From the NCBI GenBank assembly GCA_944989445.1, contig CALYLW010000546.1, forward strand, positions 310,001-374,000: a stretch of 64,000 nucleotides of DNA. The letters run 5' to 3'. Positions 41,801 through 50,714 of the stretch are shown in pieces. Numbering within the stretch: position 1 is the first letter of the stretch; every line of letters begins with the position of its first letter. The DNA comes from Ampullaceana balthica. Lineage: Eukaryota > Mollusca > Gastropoda > Lymnaeidae. The notes beneath the pieces were generated by a model. That model searched no databases. It was not told the origin of the DNA and saw only the letters and a program-made list of their open reading frames with translations. A program made the position numbers and the translations under genes.

Positions 41801-44800
41801 TGTGATATTTTTACGGATTCATGCAAACATTTGTCCACTTTTATTATAGAATATACTAAATTGGGGGCCCCTAAATCATCGGGGCCCCTGGCTTTAGCCC
41901 GTTCAGCCCCCCCCCCTCCTTAATCCACAATAGCCCATGTGGCGCCGGGGGCCCATACAATGTTTTTTTCTTATATGAGCTATTTAAAAATTAGTTTAAG
42001 CGTTAGCTATAAGGTAAATTGATGGATCTTAACCAAACTTTGTGTATAAAAACTTGGTAGCCCATATTAAAATAACAAAGGGCACTGCACTTCTAATGTC
42101 CAATTGTTCAGGGCCGGGGGCCCCAAATGTCTTTTTTTCTGACATGCTAGAGATATTATTTGCCATTCTATTTTTAACCATCTTGAGATATATATCCATG
42201 ATGAAACTGAATTAAAATGAACAGCATTTTGAAATTTACATCTTACATCGAATGGGCGGGGGGGCCCAAATGTTTTTTTTTGTGTGTATACTCTAAGATA
42301 TTATTTCCAACTCAGTTTTTAACAACCTTGACAAATATATCCATGATGAAACTGAATTTAAATGAACAGGTTTTCAAAATGTACATCTTGAACCAAATGG
42401 GCCTGCGGGCCTCTTAATGTATTTTTTCATTATATTAGCTATATAAAAATTAGTTTAAGTGTTAGATAATAAGAAAATAACTGGATTTTGACCAAACTCG
42501 GTATATAAAAAGTTAAGAGCCTATATTGAATTACTATAGGGCACTGAACTCCTAATGTCCATTACCGCGGGGCTGGGGGCCCTAAATGTGTTTTTTTACT
42601 AAACTTTTAATATTGTATTCCCCATTCAATTTTACACGACATTGAGAAATATTGATAAATATATTTATAAATTTGTTATGAAATTGATTGAAACGAACAG
42701 ATTATTGAACTTCATATGTTAAACTGATGGGCCTGGTGACCCTTAATGTAATTTATTTTTTATCTATATGTATTCCTTTTTACTGAGATCGTTGCAACAA
42801 ACGACGGGTCTGCTAGTAACCTATAAATATAAAACACCACTTTAAAAAAAAACAACCTAGATGCACAACTGGTGCTATGTTGTATCTTCTCCACACGATG
42901 TTCCTTTGGGTTATCCAGTGGCTTGGAGGGAGGTAAACTTGTTTATCATTCCAAAGTACACTATCAAGCCTTGTGATTTCCCCAAAATAAAAATATTTGA
43001 AAACACACACCCAACTGGTTTCTTCACTCTATCCATACTTATATATTTGCACACCCACCCACCTGGTTTCTTTACTTTATCAGTACTCATATATTAGACA
43101 CCCACCTTGTTGTTTCACTGTATTCATAGATTTGAACTTTCCCTCCAGCCGATTGGTTGGCATCATCACTACCCACAGCTATCATTGGAGCATGCATTCT
43201 GAAATTTAATTAAGTGATAACTAAATTAGTTTACTGTTTTATTTTACTTCATCAGATGTCAACCAGACAGTCATTCTATTTCAAGACAATAGTAATTCTA
43301 TATCAACATTTAAAAATGCCTTAATTCAACACAAAATTAATTTCATACCAATTTTAACATTGATTGTATTTCACCTTAACATTAATCCACATTGATGGTT
43401 TAACAGAGTGTTGATAACATCTTTCACAATAAATTTGATGATAAAACATAAACACATGTAACACTAATACAAAAAACATGGCTTGAAAAAAGAAGTGTCA
43501 ATTTTTGTCAAAAGCATTGGATATAGAAATAGTAAAATATGCCATTAGTTACCATTACGAAACCATGATAGCTTTTAACTGGCAAGGAATACCACCATTT
43601 TACCTGGAAGTGTTCCAAGAAAGACAACTCAGACTAAGGTTACAGTTGAACTCGTACTGAAGTTGCCAGTTGCTGAGATTCATAACGTCAACAGCTTCAT
43701 AAATCCTGACAACACCATCAGCTGAACACGTGGCCTGACCACAGAGAAAACTTGATGTTAGAGAAATAATTCAAACAACCACAGAGAAAACTTGATGTTA
43801 GAGAAATAATTCAAACAACCACAGAGAAAACTTGATGTTAGAGAAATAATTCAAACAACCACAGAGAAAACTTGATGTTATATATAATGCTAAAAAATTG
43901 TTAAACAAATAAACTTGAATAAAAACACTACAGCTGTATAACCACATTAGTAAAATAACCTGTACAGGGTATTAGCAAAGCTTAAAATGATACTATGTGG
44001 CCTGACAGCTTTAAAATAAAGGTGCCTAGATTCAAGAAGTGCATTCATAAGTTTAATCTAAATAGTTCTTGGTAATAGAGGCACAGGATGCCTAAGTCTA
44101 CAGAGCTGTTGTAGGAGCTAAGCAGAGAAATGTAGGCCAAGATCAAGATTTAATTTGATAGCTAACTGCATGATCCATGCCTTTGCATCATTTATGTCAA
44201 ACTGTAGGCGTGTCAAAATTAAAATACTTGTAATCGCTAAAATAAAATCGTGCCACTAACACATCTACACATATTCAAACACACACCAACATATCTACCC
44301 ACATAAAAACAAACCTACACACATACAAACAGAAATTAGTGGAACTGACCAATTGTAGCCCCAAATGCTTTGGAGCGAAACCCACGTCGGTGACTGACGT
44401 TCTACTGTCCACTAAGGATGTCCTTTTAAGCCAGGTATTTGTAGATGTGCCACCTTTGCTACTTATATCACTGCTAAGCTCCTCCCAGACTGCAGCAGTG
44501 CGATCAAATGAACACGTAGCTAGGACTTGGCCAAATTCAGGATGTGCCCATGTTACTCGCCAAACAGAACCACTGTGAGTCTAGAATTGTGAACAAATTA
44601 TTGACCTTTTACATTTTTTTTCTCTAACTTTTTTTCAAAAGACTAACAAGGGCGTAGTCCCATATTACACAAGTGTATGTAACACAATTCTATTTAAATT
44701 AAATTTGACTTGATATAGCATCTGATATAAGTATTTGAACTTAAATCCCAATAACACTTAATTGGTCTAAAATCCCAAATAACACTGAATTGGTCTTAAA

Positions 44801-46595
44801 TCCCAATAACAGTGAATTGGTCTTAAATCCCAATAACACTGAATTGGTCTTAAATCCCAATAACACTTAATTGGTCTTAAATCCCAATAACAGTGAATTG
44901 GTCTTGAACCTACAGAAACTTATTATGTATGACAATAATGGCTTTCTTCTATAGTGCCAAATGTCCATGCTTGTTCAACATGTTAAAAAACTTTCTCAAA
45001 TTGAAAAAAGTCAATATATTTTCTTAAATTTGTCTTTGTTGTCACACTCTTTCAATCTTTCAAAAATTCGGGAAGACTGTTCCATAATTTTGGTGCAGCA
45101 GATGATTAAAAGGAGTGCAAGCCAAGGACTTCTTACTGTGTCTGTCCACCACGGGAATTTTCAGTAGAGGAACTCAGACCCTTTACAGATACATGTTTTG
45201 ATGTTAATTCCTTCAAATACTGCAGTGCTGATCCTTCCATTCAACAGTAAGACAGTGACAGAATTATGTGATCTATTTGCTAAGATACAGGAAGTCAGTG
45301 TAGATCCTTGTGAGCCGGTTTGATGTGGTCTGACTGTTATTTATACTCCATATACTATTTGCATTGCTGATAATACTCAAACAATTCATAATTTCTCTTT
45401 CAATATTTTATAAATATTCCCCAGGGAAATAGCCTGATCAGAATTTGATCCTTTCCTTATGAATCAAACAAGTTTGCACTTTGTCCTAAATTAACCAATA
45501 CAAAAATCATAACAAAAGTTAAATCTTCTTTATTGTTGATATAATTGATTTGTTGTAGAGAAATTAATGAAATGAGTTAACCCATTCAGGGGCAGATTAA
45601 TGTTTCTATTTGCCAAAGCAGTTAGGGTCATTGGCTAGAGTTCTCAGTATTTATTTTTGAAAATCTCACCTTCCAGCTTGCTGTACATTGCCATTTACCA
45701 TCTTCCAAATCCCAGACCTGCAGAAACAAATAAAGATTTTAAAAGGATAAACTCATAACGAAAGCTAATAATATAATTTTCTTTAAGTTTTACTGCTAAT
45801 ATCAAATGGCTTAGATTAAATTTTAATGCTAATATCAAATGGCCTAGATTAAGTTTTATTTTCAATATCTATTGGTCTAGCTAAAGTTTCATAATCTCTG
45901 TCTCATGCCCTAGCATAGTGATGGCGAACCTTTTTGGGGCAGCGTGCCCAAAATTAAAAAAAAACAACAACTTATTTATAGCAAAGTGCCAGCATGTGGT
46001 TTGTTTAAGGAAGAAATATTTTAGTTGCATGCCGGCTGATGCGGCTCTGTGTACCATAGGTTCGCCATCACAGCCCCAGCATTTTAGTCTGTAATCTAAA
46101 GCCACCTCTTCATGGTTTGTGTGATACTAACAGGTGGCCTTAACTTGGCTGTGTGATTACTTGAAAGGGTGGCCTTACCTTGACTGTGTGTCACTTAAAC
46201 TGGTGGCCTTACCTTGACTGTGTGTCACTTTAACTGGTGGCCTTACCCTGACTGTGTGACTTGAACAGGTGGTGTTACCTTGACTGTGTGATCTGAACAG
46301 GTGGCCTTACCTTGACAGGATGATCTCTTAAAACAGGTGACCTTACCTTGACTATGTGTCATCTGAACAGGTGGCCTTTCCTTGACAGGATGATCTCTTA
46401 AAACAGGTGACCTTACCTTGACTATGTGTCATATGAACAGGTGGCCTTACCTTGACTATGTGTCATCTGAACAGGTGGCCTTACCTTGACTGTGTGATCA
46501 CTTGAACAAGTGGCCATTCTCCTTCCATGATAGTCAAAAGAGACATCGTGGATCAGGTCTTTGTGTTCTGATGATATGCACTTGGCAACAAACAT
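29802..46595 (-). CDS. SEH1L: SEH1, WD40 nucleoporin / GATOR2 subunit, complete, ten exons
   Basis: The exons read from right to left: 46595-46485, 45717-45670, 44580-44350, 43734-43604, 43198-43106, 39530-39390, 37521-37449, 34329-34251, 33295-33172 and 29895-29802. They total 1125 bp, 374 residues plus TAG, with every junction GT-AG and in phase; human SEH1 isoforms are 360-421 residues. The opening [20 protein letters not shown], the block [17 protein letters not shown] and the late block [18 protein letters not shown] are close to the known family. Family knowledge: SEH1 is an open beta-propeller completed by a blade from a partner, working in the Nup107-160 nuclear pore complex with Nup85 and in GATOR2 with MIOS. 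The start is the first ATG giving this N-terminus; an earlier out-of-frame ATG lies 7 bases upstream. Introns hold many transposons. Confidence 0.97.
32355..32563. mobile_element. hAT MITE in SEH1 intron 9 (GATGGCGAACC family)
   Basis: Left end CAGTAGTGACGCAACTTTTT and right end GGTTCACCATCACTG; flanks ACCTTTAA and ACCTATAA match 7 of 8. It contains GCGTGCC and GCGGCACGC internal motifs shared with the copies at 6444 and 45916. Confidence 0.75.
33172..33295 (-). CDS. SEH1L: SEH1 exon 9
   Basis: Acceptor GATTTTCAG and donor GTAGTA. It encodes [20 protein letters not shown] then a Ser/Pro-rich stretch ([13 protein letters not shown]). The first part matches the end of the last propeller blade of SEH1. 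Confidence 0.95.
34251..34329 (-). CDS. SEH1L: SEH1 exon 8
   Basis: Acceptor TTGACAAG and donor GTGAGA. It encodes [20 protein letters not shown] then SVRLWK, a WD-repeat with the GD turn. It is the most conserved segment of the gene. Confidence 0.97.
34480..34908. mobile_element. hAT MITE with perfect target duplication in SEH1 intron 7
   Basis: It starts TAGGCCTGGCACTCATTAA and ends AATTTCCCCAGCCCTA, flanked on both sides by ATATTTAT (34472-34479, 34909-34916). The interior is rich in TTAATCGATTAAT-type inverted repeats. Confidence 0.85.
35293..36762 (+). mobile_element. Composite pogo/Tigger-like element, copy 1 (1470 bp)
   Basis: Terminal inverted repeats CAGTGGGACCCGCTTAAGTC and, inverted, CAGTGGGACCCACTTAACTC; TA flanks both ends. 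It carries a nested hAT MITE at 35436-35908 and a hAT-like module around 36190-36420. The same arrangement, also 1470 bp, occurs inverted at 47217-48686. No transposase. CAGTG(G)GACC ends with TA duplication fit the pogo/Tigger group. Confidence 0.85.
35436..35908 (+). mobile_element. hAT MITE nested in composite copy 1
   Basis: Ends TAGTGATAGGACGATTAATC and GTCCCATCACTA, flanked by GCGTTAAT on both sides (35428-35435, 35909-35916), a perfect 8-bp duplication. The equivalent insert in the other composite copy is 48064-48530. Confidence 0.85.
37350..37437. repeat. 22-bp tandem repeat, four copies, beside SEH1 exon 7 donor
   Basis: Units of GACATCTACAGCACCTAACA plus AT, nearly identical. On the SEH1 strand the array starts 11 bases after the exon 7 donor (GTAATT at 37448). 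It is intronic. Confidence 0.92.
37449..37521 (-). CDS. SEH1L: SEH1 exon 7
   Basis: Acceptor TTTCTCTTCAG and donor GTAATT. It encodes [20 protein letters not shown] then HESV. The KFEI motif and spacing to VWRV agree with the family. Confidence 0.93.
37814..37992. mobile_element. MITE, CAATGTTCCC family, eroded right end
   Basis: It begins CAATGTTCCCTTTAAGCTG and matches 7757-7933 through AGATATCTGA, GCAGCAGTTTAGAATTACCG and CTTAGCACACAAG-type blocks. The right terminal repeat (CTTAGAAGGGG...) is degraded, so the end coordinate is approximate. Confidence 0.55.
38034..39298. mobile_element. hAT element rich in ATATCGG repeats, in SEH1 intron 6
   Basis: Starts TAGGGGTCTACCGATATATC and ends ATATCGGTAGACCCCTA; perfect 8-bp duplication GAATTACT at 38026-38033 and 39299-39306. 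It contains a module (about 38340-38760) shared with the composite elements and a three-unit tandem array at its right end. The 134-codon frame at 38455-38859 lies inside and has no transposase features. Confidence 0.85.
38831..39291. repeat. About 150-bp tandem units repeating the element terminus
   Basis: Three consecutive units start TAGACCCC (or TAGTCCCC) near 38831, 38987 and 39142, and the next would-be unit is the element end at 39289. Each contains AAATAATTACGAGTGAT, GACCGCTG and a block of ATATCGG. Confidence 0.85.
39390..39530 (-). CDS. SEH1L: SEH1 exon 6
   Basis: Acceptor TTCCTTTTCAG and donor GTAAGT. It encodes [35 protein letters not shown] and [12 protein letters not shown] Helitron-like element begins only 23 bases beyond the acceptor AG. 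Confidence 0.95.
39595..41190. mobile_element. hAT element nested in the Helitron
   Basis: Ends CAGGGGTGCCACTC and GAGCGGTGGCACCTCTG; flanks GTTTGTAT and GTTTGTGT match 7 of 8. Near both ends are AT(C/T)CGGAAA-type or CCTGAAAAT-type short repeats. The 209-codon minus frame at 40556-41185 overlaps the terminal repeat and shows no protein family features, so it is not called. Confidence 0.8.
41296..41933. mobile_element. GC-ended foldback repeat nested in the Helitron
   Basis: GGGGCGGATTAAG at the left and CCTTAATCC at the right are inverted. CACGGGGCCCCTGG and CGGGGCCCCTGG-type blocks lie inside both ends. CCCATG flanks both sides. The host sequence joins across it. A tRNA-like segment lies within it (41585-41645, minus). 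Confidence 0.6.
41585..41645 (-). other. Possible tRNA-derived (SINE-like) promoter segment
   Basis: The minus strand reads GTGGCAGCGTGATGG, resembling an A box. About 35 bases on it reads GGCCGGTTCCATTCC, resembling a B box. No cloverleaf with paired acceptor ends is seen, so it is not a functional tRNA. Confidence 0.3.
43005..43105. repeat. 46-48-bp repeat adjoining and resembling the SEH1 exon 5 donor
   Basis: Two diverged units at about 43005 and 43050 each contain ACACCCA..CTGGTTTCTT. The third unit would be the exon end itself (43098 onward, ACACCCACCTTGTTGTTTC), so the exon 5 junction looks like one repeat unit. Confidence 0.65.
43106..43198 (-). CDS. SEH1L: SEH1 exon 5
   Basis: Acceptor AAATTTCAG and donor GTGGGT. 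It encodes [20 protein letters not shown] then [18 protein letters not shown] and KVQI(Y/F)EY are SEH1 signatures. Confidence 0.96.
43604..43734 (-). CDS. SEH1L: SEH1 exon 4
   Basis: Acceptor CTGTGGTCAG and donor GTAAAA. It encodes [30 protein letters not shown] and [13 protein letters not shown], a WD-repeat blade typical of the family. Confidence 0.96.
43739..43880. repeat. 40-bp perfect tandem repeat, about 3.6 copies, touching SEH1 exon 4 acceptor
   Basis: Units start CCACAGAGAAAACTTGATGT at 43739, 43779, 43819 and 43859 and are identical until the last degrades. On the gene strand each unit holds CTAAC (branch-point-like) and TTTTCTCTGTGG. Only the exon-proximal unit continues to CAG. 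Confidence 0.95.
44350..44580 (-). CDS. SEH1L: SEH1 exon 3
   Basis: Acceptor AATTCTAG and donor GTCAGT. 77 codons: [34 protein letters not shown], a species-variable Ser/Thr loop, then [20 protein letters not shown] and PKHLGLQL. It covers the second WD blade and the following strand. Confidence 0.97.
44743..44905. repeat. 27-bp minisatellite in SEH1 intron 2, six copies
   Basis: Units built on AAATCCCAATAACACTGAAT plus TGGTCTT with one or two substitutions (CTTAA/GTGAA variants). Confidence 0.92.
45670..45717 (-). CDS. SEH1L: SEH1 exon 2
   Basis: A 48-bp exon with acceptor GTTTCTGCAG and donor GTGAGA. It encodes [16 protein letters not shown], the end of the first WD repeat. Confidence 0.95.
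45916..46073. mobile_element. hAT MITE in SEH1 intron 1 (GATGGCGAACC family)
   Basis: Ends TAGTGATGGCGAACCTTTTT and GGTTCGCCATCACAG; flanks CCCTAGCA and CCCCAGCA match 7 of 8. The best-preserved termini of this family in the window. Confidence 0.78.
46132..46508. repeat. Minisatellite containing the SEH1 exon 1 splice donor, about eleven copies
   Basis: Units of 32-36 bp start GGTGGCCTTACCTTGACTGT at about 46132, 46168, 46202, 46236, 46268, 46300, 46336, 46370, 46406, 46440 and 46474. On the gene strand a unit reads exon-like TTCAAG..ACACAGTCAAG then GTAAGGCCACC. The 46474 unit contains the real exon 1 end and donor; the others lie downstream in intron 1. Confidence 0.93.
46485..46595 (-). 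CDS. SEH1L: SEH1 exon 1 coding part
   Basis: ATG at 46595-46593 begins [20 protein letters not shown], then [17 protein letters not shown], ending in donor GTAAGG. Twelve bases of 5'UTR (46596-46607) follow an acceptor-like TTTAATGTTAG, so a non-coding first exon probably lies upstream at higher coordinates. Confidence 0.96.
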
Positions 46596-47052
46596 TCTTC
46601 ATAGAGCCTAACATTAAAGTAAAGAAAAACCAATGAAGGGTTGTGTTTTAAACATAAAAACAAGGTTCAATAGATTAAAACTAGAAAATTTTTCATACAT
46701 TTTTAAACATTACTTTAACACACTATGAAAAACCATTGCAAAATAATTTTTCTTTAAAAAGAACAATCTAACTTTTGTTATTACATAATATTTGCAATCT
46801 CTAGATTTTTTAATATTTAAAAAGAGGGGAAAAAAGGGGGTGAGGAGGTGAGATACAAATTACGGAGGTTGACAGAGCATAGCTGCATTAGACACACACT
46901 TATGTACAACACCAATAACAAATATGAGATATATAATTCGCCAGAAATTAGGACAAGTAAGACCATGCGATCAAGCAAGCATGACGAATGACCCTTGCTA
47001 GGGTCTTGCAATCACAATTTATGATTGGCAAGCAAGGGTGGTGCAGGGGGGG

Positions 47053-47118
47053 GGGCGGTAGCTCAGCCGCAGTGCACATGTCTTGAGACCAACAATGCGT
47101 CAGCAGTCCCCCCTCCCC
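47053..47118 (+). mobile_element. tRNA-like SINE head
   Basis: GGCGGTAGCTCAGCCGCAGT resembles the 5' part and A box of a tRNA, followed by TGTCTTGAGACCA. The B-box region (GCGTCAGCAGTCCCC) is poor. The likely tail resumes at 48770-48970, so the SINE is interrupted by the insertion at 47120-48769. Confidence 0.4.
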
Positions 47119-47216
47119 CCAGGGCCGTCTTAAGGCATAGGCCCGTTGGGCATTTGCCCGGGGGCCCACGAGGATAGCGGCTCCATGGGAATATGTTTAT
47201 TTATATATATTATGTA

Positions 47217-48686
47217 CAGTGGGGCCCACTTAACTCGAGCCCGGTTAACTCGCCAGCTCTATTAAGTCGACGTTTTTTTTGGAACCGCCAAATGCTCTCT
47301 TTGTCTTTGCATTTTTTCAGCTGTTAATTCGATTTTTTTAAGTCGCAGAGGCCTAATATTTCGAGCACAAAAGAGTACCTCTTAGTGTTGGTTATCTCGA
47401 TCCCCATGACCAATCGTCAGCTTTTGAAAATGTTAGATGTGATTTTTTATAACCAAGTGAAGGCATAAAATTTCTGCCTCGCTGGTGACGTCACAGCCCA
47501 CTTGCTCACAGCGCTGTGTTACTAACTTAAATCGTCAGCTTTTGAAAATGTTCTTATCGATAGGGCTGAACCGATCAATTCGGCTACTCGGCATCGGCCG
47601 ATTTTCGTATACTCGGAGATACTCGGAAATCGGCCGTGTAAGTGATGCCGAGTATTACGTAATTGCTCCAATAGCAAAGATGCACGCAGAATCGCATGTC
47701 TAAAACATTTCGTTTTATATGGAATAACAAAATGTACAGTGTGCAGACTTGTTGTCATTGGCAACCATTCATCCTTCAACCTCATTTTGACTCTATTACT
47801 ACTGCTTTGTTCTCATTGTTTCATTCATAAGAAGTGGCCGTGTGCAAAAGCCATTTAACTATTGGTTAGAATTAATTAAAATGTATCAAAGTTGAAGGTT
47901 GAAAAGAAGTTCCTAATTTATTTTTGTACACTTTTATAGAGAAGAGTTCGCTTTGTTATGAGTCATATATAGGTCATGATAAACAAATAACGGCAACGCC
48001 TTTGTGTAAAAAAACCCCTCCAAAATCATGTGCATGTAAATGTACATTCTCATTTATTAACGCTAGTGATGGGACGAAAAATCATAGGGTGCTTACTGTA
48101 AACAAGGCTCCCCAGATTTTAAAATATATAATATAACAGACTACAGACAGTTTACCCACCTCCACTCTCAATCTCCCACACCATTGTTGTTGGTTAGTCC
48201 GATTAGCACTCAAGTTTAAAAACAGAAGGAATTCCGAGTCCATTGTAAGCTGAGGGGGCGCGGACGGGGTGGGTTATTTATTTGTGTAGCTTGTAATGAA
48301 AGTCACCAGCGGACCCTACACGGCGCGCACGAGGTGTGTCGGGCAGGACTAGATGAATTCCTTATACATGTAGTTATGTACTAGGGAAAAAAAACTGCGC
48401 TAACGCAATAAAGGGTTATATTTAAACTTAAACGGTCCTTAAAAACGAACGGTCTTAACAACATTAGGAAAGAGTGAAGAAATAGGGTCACGATATTCCA
48501 ATACGATTCCGATTAATCGTCCCATCACTAATTGACGCACATCATGTATATAATTATAAAGAAATTTCAAGCGCATGTTAATATTTTGCCGCCATATTGG
48601 TTTTCGTTTAACTCGGTGATCGGTTATCTCGGCGCCATTTTTTCATACCCTGAGGCCGTCGACTTAAGCGGGCCCCACTCCCACTG
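47217..48686 (-). mobile_element. Composite pogo/Tigger-like element, copy 2 (1470 bp, inverted)
   Basis: Starts CAGTGGGGCCCACTTAACTC and ends GCGGGCCCCACTCCCACTG, TA on both sides. It is collinear in inverse with 35293-36762 along its length, including the nested hAT (48064-48530) and the module around 47560-47960. Confidence 0.85.
48064..48530 (-). mobile_element. hAT MITE nested in composite copy 2
   Basis: Ends TAGTGATGGGACGA and TCGTCCCATCACTA; flanks ATTAACGC and ATTGACGC (7 of 8). It occupies the same position as 35436-35908 in copy 1. Confidence 0.85.
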
Positions 48687-49067
48687 TATATTTATTTTTA
48701 TTCCTGCGGGGAAGGGGCCCAACACTATTTCTTTGCCTGGGGGCCCAAACTGGTGTAAAGACAGCTCTGCCCCCCCCCCACCTATGTTCACTCGCGTTGT
48801 TCTCATTTCTTCGAGCTGCTGTTTGTGTCCGTTCTTTCCCCCCTTTCTTTGCACTATCTATGAGCAAGTCTGCGGCATATGTTACGCCACGGGTTGTATC
48901 TACATAGTATGAGATATTTTGTGATGAGGTGCAAATACATAAATCAAAGATACCACACAGGGGATATCCCACCTGAATCTGACACTTGTTTTAAAATGAA
49001 TTCTTAGACTAACTTAGCACAAGATGAGTCCTATACTTATACCTAAACTTACATATTGTTAACATAT

Positions 49068-49279
49068 TAATAAATGATCCCTTCAACTTCAAGCTGTGTG
49101 GCTGCTAAGACTAAGTCTAAGATATCTGACTGACGACTTGCAGCATTTTAATTACCATGCAACAAATTTTGATATGGATAATATAATATCTGTGTTTGTG
49201 AAGTGTTAAACTTTGCACTCGACACTCGAGTTTATTATTTTGCACTGACCAAGTAACCTTAGACTTAGAGGGAACATTA
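49068..49279. mobile_element. Diverged MITE, CAATGTTCCC family
   Basis: The right end CTTAGACTTAGAGGGAACAT and internal AGATATCTGACTGACG, TTTGCACTCGACACTCG match the family at 7757 and 37814. The left end is approximate. Confidence 0.4.
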
Positions 49280-50706
49280 TCATTGATACTAATAATTAAT
49301 TACTAATGTTTAAATGCGGCCAGGGCTCATTCTTTTTACATTTCATTTAGTATTCATTACAATTACATGCAGCAGCCCTAATTTTAAGGGATTGTGCTTT
49401 CACATGACACTGACATAATCGTAATAATATATTACTAAGTAATACTAATATTTCCAGTAAATTGAGTTAAATTTACCCTTATAAGTCAAGTAAAATTTTG
49501 ACTTAGTTCACTTAGACTTAGTCTCTAGTCTGGAGTCTAGTGCATTTAAAAAATTTTAAAAAACTTTTAAACCTCTAACTCTAATTTTTGCATCGCCGAA
49601 GCTGAAAATGGTAGACAATTCAATTACTTAATTATATGCATTGAAAAAATAAAATTTAAAGACATTTACTTTATAAATGTCATAGAGACATAGTCATATT
49701 ATAGAATATGGTATCCGAATTTAGTATAATAATAATAGTAGTGGGTCGTGCATTTCTGGGTTACGATATTTAACGAAATCTGTAATTGTAATCAAACCCG
49801 GGCATATTTTCACAGTCTTGATTTCATACGCTTTTTACCAAACCAAAGAACTAAACTAGATTCTGATTTATTTGAAGTTTTTTTGTTTGTTGGTTTGTTT
49901 AACGATTGCATACAAATCAAAAAAATTAACTTAAAAGGCAAACATACTTATATGAGTAATATGACTTATGATAATTCTTATACTTATGAATGGCGTGGTC
50001 CAATAATTTCTTAATATTGTTAGAAGCAAAATTCTTTTGAAAATCAAAAATTGATAATAATAATAATACTAAGTATTTTTAAAAATTATAAATATTATAT
50101 TAACGTTATTTTACTGTATAGAGTTAAAATATATTCTATATCACCTATGTCTACTATGTATTTAACGGGCAAACATAAAAAATATAATACAAAAATTAAA
50201 AAATGACTTATTTTTCTGCACTTTAAAAAATGATTTGATGCAACTTAATTTAAATGATCTTAGAGGTATTTTTGATTTAGTAAAAAACATATCGGAAATC
50301 AAGTTTAAAAAAACAATTGTATTAGTATTATTATTATAATGTATTGACACTGAAGGCGTGTAGCCAACCAATATGCCTTTTAATTATTTATCATATCATT
50401 TCAATTTAATCGTAACATATTTTGGTAAAATAGAGGCCAAATTATTTTAGATGGTATGGGGGAAGAATTATTGTTTTTTCCCCTTCTTTTTGGCCTATAT
50501 TCATGCAATGAAAGATACTAATTTGAGACGCACTTGGTATTATTACATATCTCGGTTGGGAGCGTAAAGTTTCTTCACTTAGATTTATATATTATATTTC
50601 TTCATCCTGTGTGTTGTGTCAAAAGATCTTGGTTGTGTCAGAGCCAGAGATAAACAGTCTGGCAAGACGCAATAACTTTACTACTGTTATTTGTCACAGG
50701 TGAGAC
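49280..50706. other. AT-rich non-coding stretch
   Basis: No gene or transposon terminus recognised. A frame at 49748-50014 is AT-driven without family features. A first exon or promoter for SEH1 may lie between 48.8 and 50 kb but cannot be identified. Confidence 0.4.
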
Positions 50707-50714
50707 CTAATGCA

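Larger units (their letters stand above)
39556..42816 (+). mobile_element. Helitron-like element in SEH1 intron 5 with two nested insertions
   Basis: 5' end A|TCTATATATATATTTATA, then a TATGTTTGTGTGTCC segment that is split by the hAT at 39595-41190. It is split again at 41296-41933. The 3' end is TGAGATCGTTGCAAC followed by CTGCTAG|T at 42816. Start, internal GGGGGCCC blocks and end match 6260-7486. No helicase ORF. Confidence 0.6.
47120..48769. mobile_element. Small MITE hosting composite element copy 2
   Basis: CAGGGCCGTCTTAAGG at the left and AAGACAGCTCTG at the right are imperfectly inverted; flanks are C-runs. Without the composite at 47217-48686 it would be about 180 bp. Confidence 0.55.

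Noticed and set aside
48532..48912. 126-codon frame across the right end of the nested insertions
   Set aside because: It crosses three transposon boundaries, so it cannot be one gene.
49560..49620. Candidate first exon or promoter of SEH1
   Set aside because: Only a short less AT-rich stretch is seen; no donor or initiator could be defended.
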